Below are positions 37,015 to 45,988 of a stretch of 64,000 nucleotides of DNA, in pieces; position 1 is the first letter of the stretch; each line of letters begins with the position of its first letter. A program made the translations under genes and the position numbers. The notes under the pieces were generated by a model that was not told the DNA's origin, ran no database searches, and saw only the letters and a program-made list of their open reading frames with translations. Source of the DNA: Halomicrococcus gelatinilyticus (GTDB taxonomy: Archaea > Halobacteriota > Halobacteria > Halobacteriales > Haladaptataceae); contig CP100465.1 of the NCBI GenBank assembly GCA_024227995.1, positions 1,488,001 to 1,552,000 on the forward strand, given 5' to 3'.

Positions 37015-37874
37015 CAGGCGGGCACCTCCTGGGGCACCTTCGTCTCCAGCCAGTCGACGACCGCAGCGGGCACGTCGACGTCGACCGCGTCGTCGAGCGC
37101 CTTGAACTCGACCGTGTGGTTGACCTCGTGGACGGTGTAGGAGTCACCAGTTTCCATCAGGTCGACCCCGAGCAGGCCGCCGCCGACCGCGTCGCTGGCG
37201 CGCTCGACGAGCGCTTTGGCCTCGTCGTCGAGGTCGAAGGCGTCGGTCTCGGCGCCCTTCGCGGCGTTCGTCAGCCAGTGGTCCGAGGAGCGGACCATCG
37301 CCGCGACGGGGTCGCCGTCGACGGCGACCACGCGGATGTCACGGCCCGGCTTCTCGACGAACTCCTGGACGTAGAACACCTTGTGCTCGTAGTGGCCCAG
37401 GGTGGCCTTGTGCTCCAGGACGGCCTCGGCCGCGCTCCTGCTGTCGATCTTGGCCATCAGCCGGCCCCACGACCCGATGACGGGCTTGAGCACGCAGGGG
37501 TAGCCGAAGTCCTCGATGCTCTCCATGGCGGCCTCCTTGGTGAACGCGACGTCGGTGTTCGGCGTCGGGACGCCCGCCTCCTCCAGCGCCAGGCTGTTGC
37601 GGACCTTGTCGGCGCACACCTCGGCGGTGTCGGGCGCGTTGACGACCGGGATGCCGTACGACTCACAGAACCGCGTGGCGTACAGGCTCCGGCTCGTCGC
37701 CAGACAGCGGTCGAGGACGAGGTCGACGTCCTCGAACGTCTCGGGCGCGTGCGCGACGTTGAATTGCTGTTTGCGCACGTCGATCTTCGTCACCTCGTGC
37801 CCGCGGTCGCGCAGTTCCGCGAGCAGCAACTTCTCGTCCTTGCGGATCCGGGAGTAGAGCAGTCCAATCTGCAA
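37014..37874 (-). CDS. argX: [LysW]-glutamate ligase ArgX (LysX family)
   Basis: ATP-grasp ligase that joins the alpha-amino group of glutamate to the C-terminal Glu of LysW. 286 residues with KPVIGSWGRLMAKI (ATP-grasp glycine loop) and GVDLMETGDSYTVHEVNHTV (metal site). Start is TTG at 37874, just 1 nt after the lysW stop; a GGGGGGAG sequence 5' of it, in the end of lysW, is a clear ribosome-binding site. Earlier in-frame residues belong to the antisense of lysW and are not used. Its placement between lysW and argC shows dedicated use in arginine synthesis. Confidence 0.92.
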   Translation of the reverse strand: MQIGLLYSRIRKDEKLLLAELRDRGHEVTKIDVRKQQFNVAHAPETFEDVDLVLDRCLATSRSLYATRFCESYGIPVVNAPDTAEVCADKVRNSLALEEAGVPTPNTDVAFTKEAAMESIEDFGYPCVLKPVIGSWGRLMAKIDSRSAAEAVLEHKATLGHYEHKVFYVQEFVEKPGRDIRVVAVDGDPVAAMVRSSDHWLTNAAKGAETDAFDLDDEAKALVERASDAVGGGLLGVDLMETGDSYTVHEVNHTVEFKALDDAVDVDVPAAVVDWLETKVPQEVPA

Positions 37875-37875
37875 C

Positions 37876-38040
37876 TTACTCCCCCCAGTCCTCTTCGAGC
37901 TCCGGGGCTCGGTCGAGGACCGGCGGGTTGACGTCGACGACTTCGAGCTCGACACCGCAGGTGGGACAGTCGACGATCTCTCCAGCTTCGGGATTCTCGT
38001 GCAGGGTCACGTCCGCCCCGCACTCGACGCATTCTGCCAT
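37876..38040 (-). CDS. lysW: LysW/ArgW amino-group carrier protein
   Basis: A 54-residue acidic carrier with a zinc ribbon: CVECG and CPTCG hold the metal, and the last residues are EDWGE, the conserved C-terminal motif whose Glu accepts the substrate amino acid. It shields the glutamate amino group during arginine synthesis and serves as a handle for ArgX, ArgB, ArgC, ArgD and ArgE. Small size and the 1-nt gap before argX mean it is easy to miss. Probable leaderless promoter at 38068-38073. Confidence 0.95.
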   Translation of the reverse strand: MAECVECGADVTLHENPEAGEIVDCPTCGVELEVVDVNPPVLDRAPELEEDWGE

Positions 38041-38067
38041 TGTAGCTCACTCTATCCGACCATCGGA

Positions 38068-38073
38068 CATAAA
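38068..38073 (-). promoter_or_regulatory. TATA box for lysW-argXCBDEF operon
   Basis: Complement reads TTTATG, 28 bp from the lysW ATG, within an AT-rich stretch unlike its surroundings. argH ends 150 bp upstream, so this operon segment probably has its own promoter. Confidence 0.5.
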
Positions 38074-38189
38074 TCCATCGTTATTAATTATGAAAGAAAA
38101 GGACAGACTGCCGTCTAAGCGCGTGAAAAGGCCGATACAGCGTCCGGATTCAGCGACGAACAGTGCCCCCTCGCGGGGGTCGTGGTCGG

Positions 38190-39635
38190 TCAGGCATACT
38201 CGTTCACCTCCGACTGGAGCGTCTCGCGGGCCGCCGCGAGCGATTCGTGCGCCGCCTCGACGGCCTCGCGGTCGGCGTCGAGGGCGTCCGCGGCGGCCGC
38301 GAGCTGGTCGGCCATCGCCTCGGGGGCGGGGCCGCCGGCCGAGTCGCGGCTGGCGACGCTCTCGGCGGGGTCCAGCGCCGCCTCGACCGCCGCGCGGTCG
38401 ACGTAGGCGTCGAGCGGGTCGCCGAGCACCGACTCCGCCGCCGCGTCGAGGGCGTCGTAGTCCGCGCCCGACTCCGCCGCCGTCGCAACCATCTCGTGGG
38501 CCGTCCGGAACGGCACGCCGTGGCTGGCGAGCAGGTCCGCGACGCCGGTCGCGGTCGTGAACCCCTCGCCCGCGGCCGCGGCCAGTTCCGACTCGTTCCA
38601 CGTCGCCGTGGCGACCGCGCCGCCCGCGACGTCGGCCGCGTCCGTCGCGGCGTCGACCGCGTCCCAGGCGTGGGGCGTCGCGCGCTGCAGGTCGCGGTTG
38701 TACGCCCGGGGGAGCCCCTTCAGCGTCGTCAGCAGGCCCGAGAGGCCGGCGTGGGCGTCGCCTGCGACGGCGCGCGCCAGTTCCAGCGTGTCGGGGTTCT
38801 TCTTCTGGGGCATGATCGAGGACGTCGAGGCGTAGTCGTCGTCGAGTTCGACGAAGCCGCGGTTCGAGTAGACGACCAGGTCCTCGGCGAGCCCCGAGAC
38901 GGTGGTCGCCAGGCCCGCCAGCGCGGCGACGGACTCGAACAGGAAGTCGCGCGCCGACACCGCGTCGGTCGCGTTGGCGAGCACGCCGTCGAAGCCGAGC
39001 AGGTCGGCGACGCGCTCGCGGTCCACGTCGAACGGCGTGCCGGCGAACGCCGCCGCGCCGAGCGGCGACCGGTTCGTCCGCTCGTAGGCGTCCAGCAGGC
39101 GCGCCGTGTCCCGTGCCAGCGCGCGCTCGTAGGAGAGCAGGAAGTGCCCGACCGTCGTCGGCTGGGCGGGTTGCAGGTGGGTGTAGCCGGGCGCGAGCGT
39201 CTCGGCGTGCTCCTCGGCGCGGGCGACCAGCGCCTCGCGCAGCGCCAGCGTCGCCTCGATTGCGTCGAGCAGGTCCTCGCGCAGGCGGTAGCGGATGCAG
39301 GTCGCCACCTCGTCGTTGCGACTGCGGGCGGTGTGCATGCGACCGCCGTCCGGGCCGACCTCCTCGACGACCGCCGTCTCGATGGCGGCGTGGACGTCCT
39401 CGCCGTCCGGCAGGGCCTCGTGGCCGTTCACCTCGACGACGCTCAGCGCGGTGAGTATCTCGCTCGCCGTCTCGTCGTCGACGATGCCCTGCTCGGCGAG
39501 CATCACGACGTGCGCGCGGTCGACGGCGACGTCGGCTTCGAAGATGCGCTCGTCCGCGGCGAGCGACGAGAGGAACTCCCGGGCGGGGCCGCCCGAGAAG
39601 CGCTCCCGCCGGACGACGTCCTCGCCGTCACTCAT
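38190..39635 (-). CDS. argH: Argininosuccinate lyase
   Basis: Splits argininosuccinate into arginine and fumarate. 481 residues with the fumarase-superfamily signature SSIMPQKKNPD and the HTARSRNDEVAT block (catalytic His region). It overlaps argG by 8 bp and is therefore translationally coupled to it. Confidence 0.96.
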   Translation of the reverse strand: MSDGEDVVRRERFSGGPAREFLSSLAADERIFEADVAVDRAHVVMLAEQGIVDDETASEILTALSVVEVNGHEALPDGEDVHAAIETAVVEEVGPDGGRMHTARSRNDEVATCIRYRLREDLLDAIEATLALREALVARAEEHAETLAPGYTHLQPAQPTTVGHFLLSYERALARDTARLLDAYERTNRSPLGAAAFAGTPFDVDRERVADLLGFDGVLANATDAVSARDFLFESVAALAGLATTVSGLAEDLVVYSNRGFVELDDDYASTSSIMPQKKNPDTLELARAVAGDAHAGLSGLLTTLKGLPRAYNRDLQRATPHAWDAVDAATDAADVAGGAVATATWNESELAAAAGEGFTTATGVADLLASHGVPFRTAHEMVATAAESGADYDALDAAAESVLGDPLDAYVDRAAVEAALDPAESVASRDSAGGPAPEAMADQLAAAADALDADREAVEAAHESLAAARETLQSEVNEYA

Positions 39636-40857
39636 CCGTCTCGCCGCCGTCGGTGGCGAGCGCGGCCTCCTTCTCCGCGGCGGCGTCCGCCACCTCGTTC
39701 GCCAGGCGGGCCTGGAAGCCGTGGTACTTCGCCACGCCCGTCGCGTCCGCCTGCTCGATGCCCTGGACCGTCTCGGTGTTGAACGACGCGGCGTCCTCGG
39801 AGTAGACCGCGTACTCGCTCTCGCGGGCGACCGGACGGGCCTGCCCGCCGTCGAACTTCACCGTCACCGTGCCCGTCACCTTCGTCTGGGTCGCGTCGAC
39901 GAACCCTTCGAGGGCGTCCATCAGCGGGTGGGCGAGCAGCCCCTCGTAGGCCTTCTCCGACCACTGCTGTTCGACCTGCTGCTTGAAGCTGCGCTCCTCC
40001 TTCGTCAGGACGAGGCCTTCGAGCGCCTCGTGGGCCGCGAGCAGCGTCGTCGCGGCAGGGTGCTCGTAGTTCTCGCGCACCTTCAGGCCGAGCATGCGGT
40101 CCTCCATCATGTCCGTGCGGCCGACGCCGTGCGCGCCAGCGAGTTCGTTGAGTGCCTCGATTAGCTCGACCGGCTCCATCGCCTCGCCGTCGACGGCGAC
40201 GGGGTAGCCCTGCTCGAACTCGATCTCGACGAGTTCGGTGTCGCCGCCCGGGGCGTCCGTCCACTCGTAGATGTTCTCCGGCGGGACGTAGCCCGGGTCC
40301 TCCAGTTGGCCGCCCTCGATGGAGCGACTCCAGAGGTTGGTGTCGATGCTCCAGACGCCCTCGTTACCGCCCTCGACGGGCAGGTCGTGGTCGTCGGCGT
40401 ACTCCATCTCCCACTCGCGGGTGAGCCCGAGTTCGCGCACGGGAGCGATGACGTCGAGGTCCGAGCCGCGCCAGACCGCCTCGAAGCGGAGCTGGTCGTT
40501 GCCCTTGCCGGTGCAGCCGTGTGCGAGCGCGTCGCAGCCGTGCTCCTGGGCGACGTCGAGGATGGCCTCGGCGATGACGGGGCGCGCGAGCGCGGTGCCG
40601 AGGGGGTAGCCCTGGTAGTCGGCGTTCGCCGTCACGGAGTCGAGACAGACCTCGGCGAACTCCGCCTTCGCGTCCACGACGTAGTGGTCCAGATCGAGCG
40701 TCTCCGCCGTCTCCGCCGCTTCGTCGAACTCCGCGTCAGGCTGACCGACGTCGACCGTGACGCCGATGACTTCGTCGTATCCGTACTCCTCTTCGAGGAG
40801 CGGGACGCATACTGTCGTGTCGAGACCGCCCGAGAAGGCGAGTGCAACGGTTTCCAT
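39628..40857 (-). CDS. argG: Argininosuccinate synthase
   Basis: ATP-dependent joining of citrulline and aspartate. 409 residues with the PP-loop LAFSGGLDTTVCVPLLEEEY at the N-terminus and GCTGKGNDQLRFE typical of ArgG. ATG at 40857 is used; a GTG four codons earlier is an alternative. First gene of the arg region; its TATA box is at 40884-40889. Confidence 0.96.
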   Translation of the reverse strand: METVALAFSGGLDTTVCVPLLEEEYGYDEVIGVTVDVGQPDAEFDEAAETAETLDLDHYVVDAKAEFAEVCLDSVTANADYQGYPLGTALARPVIAEAILDVAQEHGCDALAHGCTGKGNDQLRFEAVWRGSDLDVIAPVRELGLTREWEMEYADDHDLPVEGGNEGVWSIDTNLWSRSIEGGQLEDPGYVPPENIYEWTDAPGGDTELVEIEFEQGYPVAVDGEAMEPVELIEALNELAGAHGVGRTDMMEDRMLGLKVRENYEHPAATTLLAAHEALEGLVLTKEERSFKQQVEQQWSEKAYEGLLAHPLMDALEGFVDATQTKVTGTVTVKFDGGQARPVARESEYAVYSEDAASFNTETVQGIEQADATGVAKYHGFQARLANEVADAAAEKEAALATDGGETDE

Positions 40858-40883
40858 GTACGACACCACAGTAGCTACGACGC

Positions 40884-40889
40884 CTTAAA
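40884..40889 (-). promoter_or_regulatory. TATA box for argG-argH
   Basis: Complement reads TTTAAG, 27 bp before the argG ATG; followed upstream by AT-rich sequence. Confidence 0.55.
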
Positions 40890-40997
40890 TTCTTCCCTGA
40901 ATTTTTAGAAATAAAATGGCAAACTGGACTAACGACAATTTGTTCGCTTGTGAGTTCGTGATGAACGAACGCCGGGACGAGGGTGAATTGTAATTAT

Positions 40998-41014
40998 GGG
41001 GCTAGCGGAGCCCC
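40998..41014. terminator. Short GC hairpin between argG and the RNA-ligase-like gene
   Basis: GGGGCT-AGCGG-AGCCCC could form a 6-bp stem. The 390-bp gap 40858-41248 otherwise holds the argG promoter at one end, a GATATAAAGG box near 41115 and no convincing gene. Terminator or regulatory hairpin; weak. Confidence 0.3.
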
Positions 41015-41248
41015 GGTCGTCGTCGCGGCGCGGAGGAAGAGACGGACCGGTCGCTGGTCGCAGGGGCGACCATCGCGACGGCGGTCCTCGTCATCGTTCA
41101 CCTGTTCTGCGTCACTCGATATAAAGGCTTTCGGCCGGGCAACGTTTGCCAGCAGCTCGTGGGGCCCGGCGGTCGTCGTCGCGACGCGCGGACCGTCACG
41201 TCCGGCATCGCTGGTCTGATACCCCTCTGGCTCCTCGACGGAGGTAGC

Positions 41249-41746
41249 GTGTACAGCCTCAACGTCCCCGTCCCGGGCGCGGTCGAGCGCATCGCCAGCG
41301 ACCTCCACCCCGACCTCGTCGCGTTCGACAGCGTCCGCGAGCGCCACACCCTCGTCTGCAAGCGACTCGGCGACGGCAGCGTCGCCCGACTCCAGACGCA
41401 GGTCCGGACCGCGCTCGCCGACACGCCGGCGTTCGAGGCTCGCGTCGCCGGCGTCGACTACTTCGAGCGCCCAGCACGTGGCGACGGCCCCGTCTTCTAC
41501 CTCGCCGTCGAGAGCCCGGGGCTGCGCGACTGCCACCGCCGGCTGTGTTCGACGTTCGACCCCGTCGACGACATCGAGGGCGACGACTACGTCCCCCACG
41601 TCACGCTCGCGCGCGGCGGTAGCGTCGACGCGGCCCGGCGGCTGGCCGAACGCGAGGTCGACCCCGTGACCTGGACGGTGTCGCGGCTCGTCCTCTGGGA
41701 CGCGACCTACGAGGAGCCAGCCGCCGAGTTCCGGCTGCCGGCCTGA
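41249..41746 (+). CDS. 2H phosphoesterase / 2'-5' RNA ligase-like protein
   Basis: A 165-residue protein of the 2H superfamily. The second catalytic motif PHVTLARG is canonical (HxT); the first reads ERHTLVCKR, in which the Thr is directly after His, so it is degenerate or shifted. GTG at 41249 follows a strong GGAGG ribosome-binding site 5-9 bp upstream. Earlier residues in frame look non-coding. Relatives open or close 2',3'-cyclic phosphates in RNA. Confidence 0.7.
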   Translation: MYSLNVPVPGAVERIASDLHPDLVAFDSVRERHTLVCKRLGDGSVARLQTQVRTALADTPAFEARVAGVDYFERPARGDGPVFYLAVESPGLRDCHRRLCSTFDPVDDIEGDDYVPHVTLARGGSVDAARRLAEREVDPVTWTVSRLVLWDATYEEPAAEFRLPA

Positions 41747-41761
41747 CTCGAATCTCCCGGT

Positions 41762-43942
41762 TCAGGGCGTCGGCGGGTCGCCGTCCCAGGCGTCCTGGTC
41801 GGTGTAGAAGTTGAGCATCGCGAACTTCAGCTTCTCCGGCGCGATGTCGATCATCTCCTCGCGCTCCTCCGGCGGGAACGTCTCGCGGACGCTGTACTTG
41901 CCCATGTCGGCGACGCTCGCGCCAGTGTACCGCTCGTCGAACAGCACGCGAACGCCGAAGTCGTCCGGCGCGCGGATGACGCGACCGAGCGCCTGCCGCG
42001 TCTTCCGGATGGTGGGAATCTCGACGGCGTACTCCCAGCCGGAGTCGTGGCCCGAGCGGTCGGCGAACGCGCGGTCGTAGGCGTCCTGGACCGCCTCCGA
42101 GCGGTCGTCGAGGTGGGGGTAGGGGACGCCGACGACGACCACGGTCCGGGCGTCGTCGCCGTCGAAGCTGACCCCCTCGGCCAGGGTGCCCCACAGCGAG
42201 GTGAACAGGACGGCGTCGTCGTCCGCGGTGAACTCCTCGCGCAGTTCCTTCGCGGACGTCCCCGCCTCGTCGAAGTAGAGCGTCGCGTCGAGCGACGACT
42301 CGACCATGTCGCGGTACCGCTCGGCCTCGCCGTAGCTCGGGAAGAAGACGAGCGCGTTGCCGGCCGTGAACCGCACCGCGTCCCGCAGCGCGTCCGCGAT
42401 GCGCTGCTGGGTCTCGGGGTTCGAACGCTCGCTGGCGAACAGCGCGGGCGACTCGACGGCGAACGTGCGCCGGTTCGCCTCGGGGAACTGGAGGCCGTAC
42501 GCCAGCGTCACCGGGTCCGAGAGCCCGAGTACGTCCGCGAGGACGTCGAACGGCCGTAGCGTCGCGCTCATGAGGACGGTCGCGTACACCTCGTCGAAGA
42601 GCTCCGCCGTCACCTCACGGGGGATGCAGGTGTACAGCTCTGCACGGCCGTACACCTCGTCGGTGCCCTCGTCGCGGCGCACCGAGACCACGGGGTACTG
42701 GCCGAGTTCGCCGCCCTCGTCCATGAACGACTGGACGAATCGCGCCGCGTGGAGCGTCTGGCACTCCCGGCGGGTCGTCGCATCGCCCTCGCGGTAGGCC
42801 TCCTCGTACTGCTCGTCGAGGTCGCGCCCGAGCGCCAGCGCGTCCTCCAGTTCGCCGCCGAACCCCGGCCCGGTGTACTCCTGGAGGAAGTTCAGCGTGA
42901 GGTCGTCGCGCCTGTTCTCGTTGGCGATGGAGACGTCCTGCCAGTTCTCGCCGACCTGCTCGCGGTCGCCGAAGCCGAAGGAGTCCTCGTAGGTCGTTCG
43001 CAGCGCGCGCTGGAACGCGGCGAGGACGTTGAACCCGGCCTCGCTGCGGTGGTCGTCGCTCTCCTGCAGTTCGTCGAGCGCGCTGTCGACCGTGTTCTCC
43101 GTGAGCGTCCGGGTAGCGTGCTCGCGGGCGACCCCCTCGACGTTGTGCGCCTCGTCGAAGATGGTGATGACGTCCTCGGGGTCGCGGCCCAGCCACCGGA
43201 AGAACTGCTCGCGGATGACGGGGTCGAGCAGGTGGTGGTAGTTGCAGACGACGAGATCGACCCCCTCCATGCCGTCCTTCAGCAGTTCGTAGCCACAGAG
43301 ACCGTGCGCCTCGGCGTACTCGTAGACGTCGTCGGGCATCCGGACGTCGTCGTAGAGCCACTGGTAGAACTCGTCGGTGTCCGCCGTGAGGTTCTCGTAG
43401 TAGTACTCGCAGACGTTGGCGTCCTCCTGCTCCTCGATCTCCGCCTCGACGCGTTCGAGTTCGTCCATGACGGCGCTGCGGGCCTCGGCGGCCTCGTCGT
43501 CGCCCGCCTGGGCCTGTTCGAGCAGTTCCTCCTGGCGCCGTTCGAGTTCCCGCCTGTCGCGCTCGGAGTCGACGACCTCGTAGGTGCTGTCCCGAAGCAC
43601 CTGGCACTCCTGATAGTCGACGTCGACGTGGCACATCGACCCCTTGCCGCGGAAGACGACGGCGCGCAAGGGTTCCTGCTCGTTGATGGCGCGCGCCTCG
43701 CGGACGAACTGGCGCATCTGCTGGTGGACGTTGGTCGTGATGACGACCGTCTTGTCCTCCTCGCGGGCGTACTCCAGCGCCGGCACGAGCGACGAGAGCG
43801 TCTTGCCGGTGCCGCAGGCGCCCTCGAAGACCACGTCCTGACCACGGGTGAGCCCGTTGTAGATGCGGTCCATCGCGTCGCCCTGGTTCTGGTAGGGCTC
43901 GTCGTAGGGGAAGAACCGCATGTACTCGTTCGTGGTCGACAC
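41762..43942 (-). CDS. Rad3/XPD-like Fe-S helicase (DinG-type)
   Basis: A 726-residue superfamily 2 helicase: motif I GACGTGKT, motif II FDEAHNVEG, motif V/VI ALGRVIRAPDDFG. Four cysteines suitable for a 4Fe-4S cluster lie between motifs I and II (GSMCHVD, YQECQVL, NVCEYY, HGLCGYE). Starts at GTG 43942; an ATG seven codons later is the alternative. Members unwind DNA 5'-3' in repair. It ends 16 bp before the RNA-ligase-like gene, convergently. Confidence 0.9.
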   Translation of the reverse strand: MSTTNEYMRFFPYDEPYQNQGDAMDRIYNGLTRGQDVVFEGACGTGKTLSSLVPALEYAREEDKTVVITTNVHQQMRQFVREARAINEQEPLRAVVFRGKGSMCHVDVDYQECQVLRDSTYEVVDSERDRRELERRQEELLEQAQAGDDEAAEARSAVMDELERVEAEIEEQEDANVCEYYYENLTADTDEFYQWLYDDVRMPDDVYEYAEAHGLCGYELLKDGMEGVDLVVCNYHHLLDPVIREQFFRWLGRDPEDVITIFDEAHNVEGVAREHATRTLTENTVDSALDELQESDDHRSEAGFNVLAAFQRALRTTYEDSFGFGDREQVGENWQDVSIANENRRDDLTLNFLQEYTGPGFGGELEDALALGRDLDEQYEEAYREGDATTRRECQTLHAARFVQSFMDEGGELGQYPVVSVRRDEGTDEVYGRAELYTCIPREVTAELFDEVYATVLMSATLRPFDVLADVLGLSDPVTLAYGLQFPEANRRTFAVESPALFASERSNPETQQRIADALRDAVRFTAGNALVFFPSYGEAERYRDMVESSLDATLYFDEAGTSAKELREEFTADDDAVLFTSLWGTLAEGVSFDGDDARTVVVVGVPYPHLDDRSEAVQDAYDRAFADRSGHDSGWEYAVEIPTIRKTRQALGRVIRAPDDFGVRVLFDERYTGASVADMGKYSVRETFPPEEREEMIDIAPEKLKFAMLNFYTDQDAWDGDPPTP

Positions 43943-44080
43943 GATACGTGATAGGCGGCCGGTGCGTCAAAAACCCTTGCCTGTCCGGGCGCTGACCCGT
44001 CTGGCGGTCGGCGTGGCGTTCGACCGTCGAAACGAGCCATCACCAGAACAACAGCTTGACGCCGAGAGGGCGAACGCAGG

Positions 44081-45049
44081 TCAGGTCGTCGACTCCGGGA
44101 CCGTCTCCCGCAGTTCCGGTTCGAGGTAGACCTTCTTGACCTGCTCGTTCAACGTCACCATCTCGTCCTCGATGTCGGTGATGCGGTCGTCCATCTCGCC
44201 GGTGTCCAGCGAGGGGTCGAAGGCGACGTCCGCGCCGACGATGACGCGGTCCGGCCCGAAGTACACCGTCCGGAAGTCGACGACGTCGGTGACCTCCTCG
44301 CGACCGGCCAGCATCGCACGCAGTTCGTCCTCCTCGTTCCGGGGGAGGCTCTCGCCGAGCAGCAGGCGCTTGTTCTCCCACGCGAGCGCGACGGCGAAGC
44401 CCATCAGCATCAGGCCGATCAACAGCGCAGCCACCGCGTCGTACATCGGATTGCCGGTCACGCGCGAGAGGTACACGCCGACGAGCGCGATGCCCGCGCC
44501 GGAGAGTGCGATGGTGTCCTCGGTGAGCGCGGTCAGCGTCGTCACGTCGCTGGTCTTGCGGAAGGCCTCCCGGAACCCGCTCCAGTCGCGGCGTCGTATC
44601 TCCGCGCTCATAGCGTCGTACGCCTTCTTGAACGCGTAGCTCTCGAAGAGGATGGCACCGATGAGCACCGCGTAGTTGACGAAGACCGGGTCGAAGGTGA
44701 GCCCGAGCAGCGTCACGTCGCCGAGGTGCTCGGTGTGCGGGTTCGTCAGCGCCTGGTAGCCGTGCTTCGCGCTCTCCCAGCCGGCGATGCCGAAGAGCAG
44801 GACGCTCACCAGGAAGCTGTAGAAGAACTGCGCCTTGCCGTACCCGAAGGGATGGCCGCGGGTCGGTTCCCGCTTGCCGTACCGGATACCGATGAGGAGA
44901 AACACCTGATTGCCGGTGTCGGAGATGGAGTGATACGTCTCCGAGAGCATCGCCGCGCTCCCCGTGAGCAGGAAGCCGGCGAACTTCAGCACGGCGATGG
45001 CCCCGTTGGCGAACAGGGCCGCGAGAACGACGGACTTGCTCTCTGCCAT
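44081..45049 (-). CDS. Cation diffusion facilitator (CDF) transporter
   Basis: A 322-residue membrane protein with six hydrophobic segments. The first metal site is SETYHSISDTGNQ; the second site usually HxxxD reads TEDTIALSG, so the His is replaced, as in the SLC30A9-like branch. GHPFGYGKAQFFYS is typical of CDFs. The C-terminal ~90 residues are a soluble cation-binding domain (VVDFRTVYFGPDRVIVG). It probably exports a divalent metal. Confidence 0.85.
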   Translation of the reverse strand: MAESKSVVLAALFANGAIAVLKFAGFLLTGSAAMLSETYHSISDTGNQVFLLIGIRYGKREPTRGHPFGYGKAQFFYSFLVSVLLFGIAGWESAKHGYQALTNPHTEHLGDVTLLGLTFDPVFVNYAVLIGAILFESYAFKKAYDAMSAEIRRRDWSGFREAFRKTSDVTTLTALTEDTIALSGAGIALVGVYLSRVTGNPMYDAVAALLIGLMLMGFAVALAWENKRLLLGESLPRNEEDELRAMLAGREEVTDVVDFRTVYFGPDRVIVGADVAFDPSLDTGEMDDRITDIEDEMVTLNEQVKKVYLEPELRETVPESTT

Positions 45050-45126
45050 TACGCAGACGACTACGCGCAGGGGGCAAAGATGTTGCGACGGAAAAACTCT
45101 CGGCGGTGGGGTTCCTACGTCCGCCC

Positions 45127-45636
45127 GTGATCACAGTCGTCTCCGACACCCACAGCACGTCCGGCCACGAACTGTCCGGGCGGACCCTCGACGCGGTCCG
45201 CGAGGCCGACCTCGTCGTCCACGCCGGCGACTTCACCACCGAGGCGGCGCTCGACGCGTTCGAGGCCGCGAGCGAGCGTCTGGTCGCCGTCAGCGGGAAC
45301 AACGCCACGGACGGGGTCGAGGACCGACTACCGGGTGCCCGGTCGTTCGAGGTGAACGGGGTCCGGTTCGCGCTCACCCACAGACAGGACGGCGGCAGCG
45401 TGGGACTGGAGCTGTTCGGACGCGAGCGCGACGCTGACGTCGTCGTGTTCGGACACTCCCACCGCCACATGGTCAGGGACACCGGGGAGGTGACGCTGCT
45501 GAATCCGGGCAGTCACGCCCGACCGCGAGGGAACCTCCCGACGCACGTCGAACTGCAGCCCGACGGCGACGGGCTCGAGGGGCAGGTCCACACCAGGGAC
45601 GGGGCGCTCGTCGAGGAGTTCCGCATCGAGAAGTAG
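45127..45636 (+). CDS. YfcE-like metallophosphoesterase
   Basis: A 169-residue calcineurin-fold phosphodiesterase: ITVVSDTHS (metal site 1), VVHAGDFT (site 2), VSGNNAT (GNxxD/N/T), and GHSHRHM (GHTH-type site). GTG at 45127 gives the standard N-terminus V(M)ITVVSDTH; a GTG seven codons upstream is less likely. It is a small family phosphodiesterase whose natural substrate is unknown. Confidence 0.85.
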   Translation: MITVVSDTHSTSGHELSGRTLDAVREADLVVHAGDFTTEAALDAFEAASERLVAVSGNNATDGVEDRLPGARSFEVNGVRFALTHRQDGGSVGLELFGRERDADVVVFGHSHRHMVRDTGEVTLLNPGSHARPRGNLPTHVELQPDGDGLEGQVHTRDGALVEEFRIEK

Positions 45637-45988
45637 GAGAGCGGTCGCAGCCGGGCGACGGCTGGAGTGGGGACGGGGAAGACTGGAGGAGAGCAGTGGA
45701 GGGCTGAAGCGGGTTTCAGGGGCGGAGGTACGCGACGGGTCGAGCGATCGATGGTGGACGGTGTGGCGCGGGAGTCGGGGGTGTGGAGGGCAGACGCGGC
45801 GGGTTCCGTGTCGACGGGGAGCGGCCGTCAGGGCCTGTGTGAGAGTCGGCGGAGAGCCGGCGTCAGCGGAATGGGGCATGTGGGGGAGAGCCGACGTCAG
45901 TGGGGTGGAGGGCCGAAGCGGGCGGCCACACTCTACCCTACGAACGACTGTATCAAGTAGGCTGCGTAAGCACAAAAACGCGTTTTAG
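45637..45988. other. G-rich intergenic region with imperfect direct repeats
   Basis: A 350-bp gap in which the plus strand is strikingly purine/G-rich with many GGAG and GGGG runs. A 19-bp near-repeat (AGTGGAGGGCTGAAGCGGG at 45695-45713 and GGTGGAGGGCCGAAGCGGG at 45904-45922) and a 20-bp near-repeat (45851-45870 and 45885-45904) are visible. No protein-like reading frame stands out. It could be a decayed repeat unit, a structured RNA or a quadruplex-forming region. Confidence 0.5.

Noticed and set aside
40990..41248. Frame containing a membrane-like segment (VAGATIATAVLVIVHLFCVT) before the RNA-ligase-like gene.
   Set aside because: No start codon after an in-frame stop; the strong GGAGG and GTG at 41249 fit the downstream gene better.
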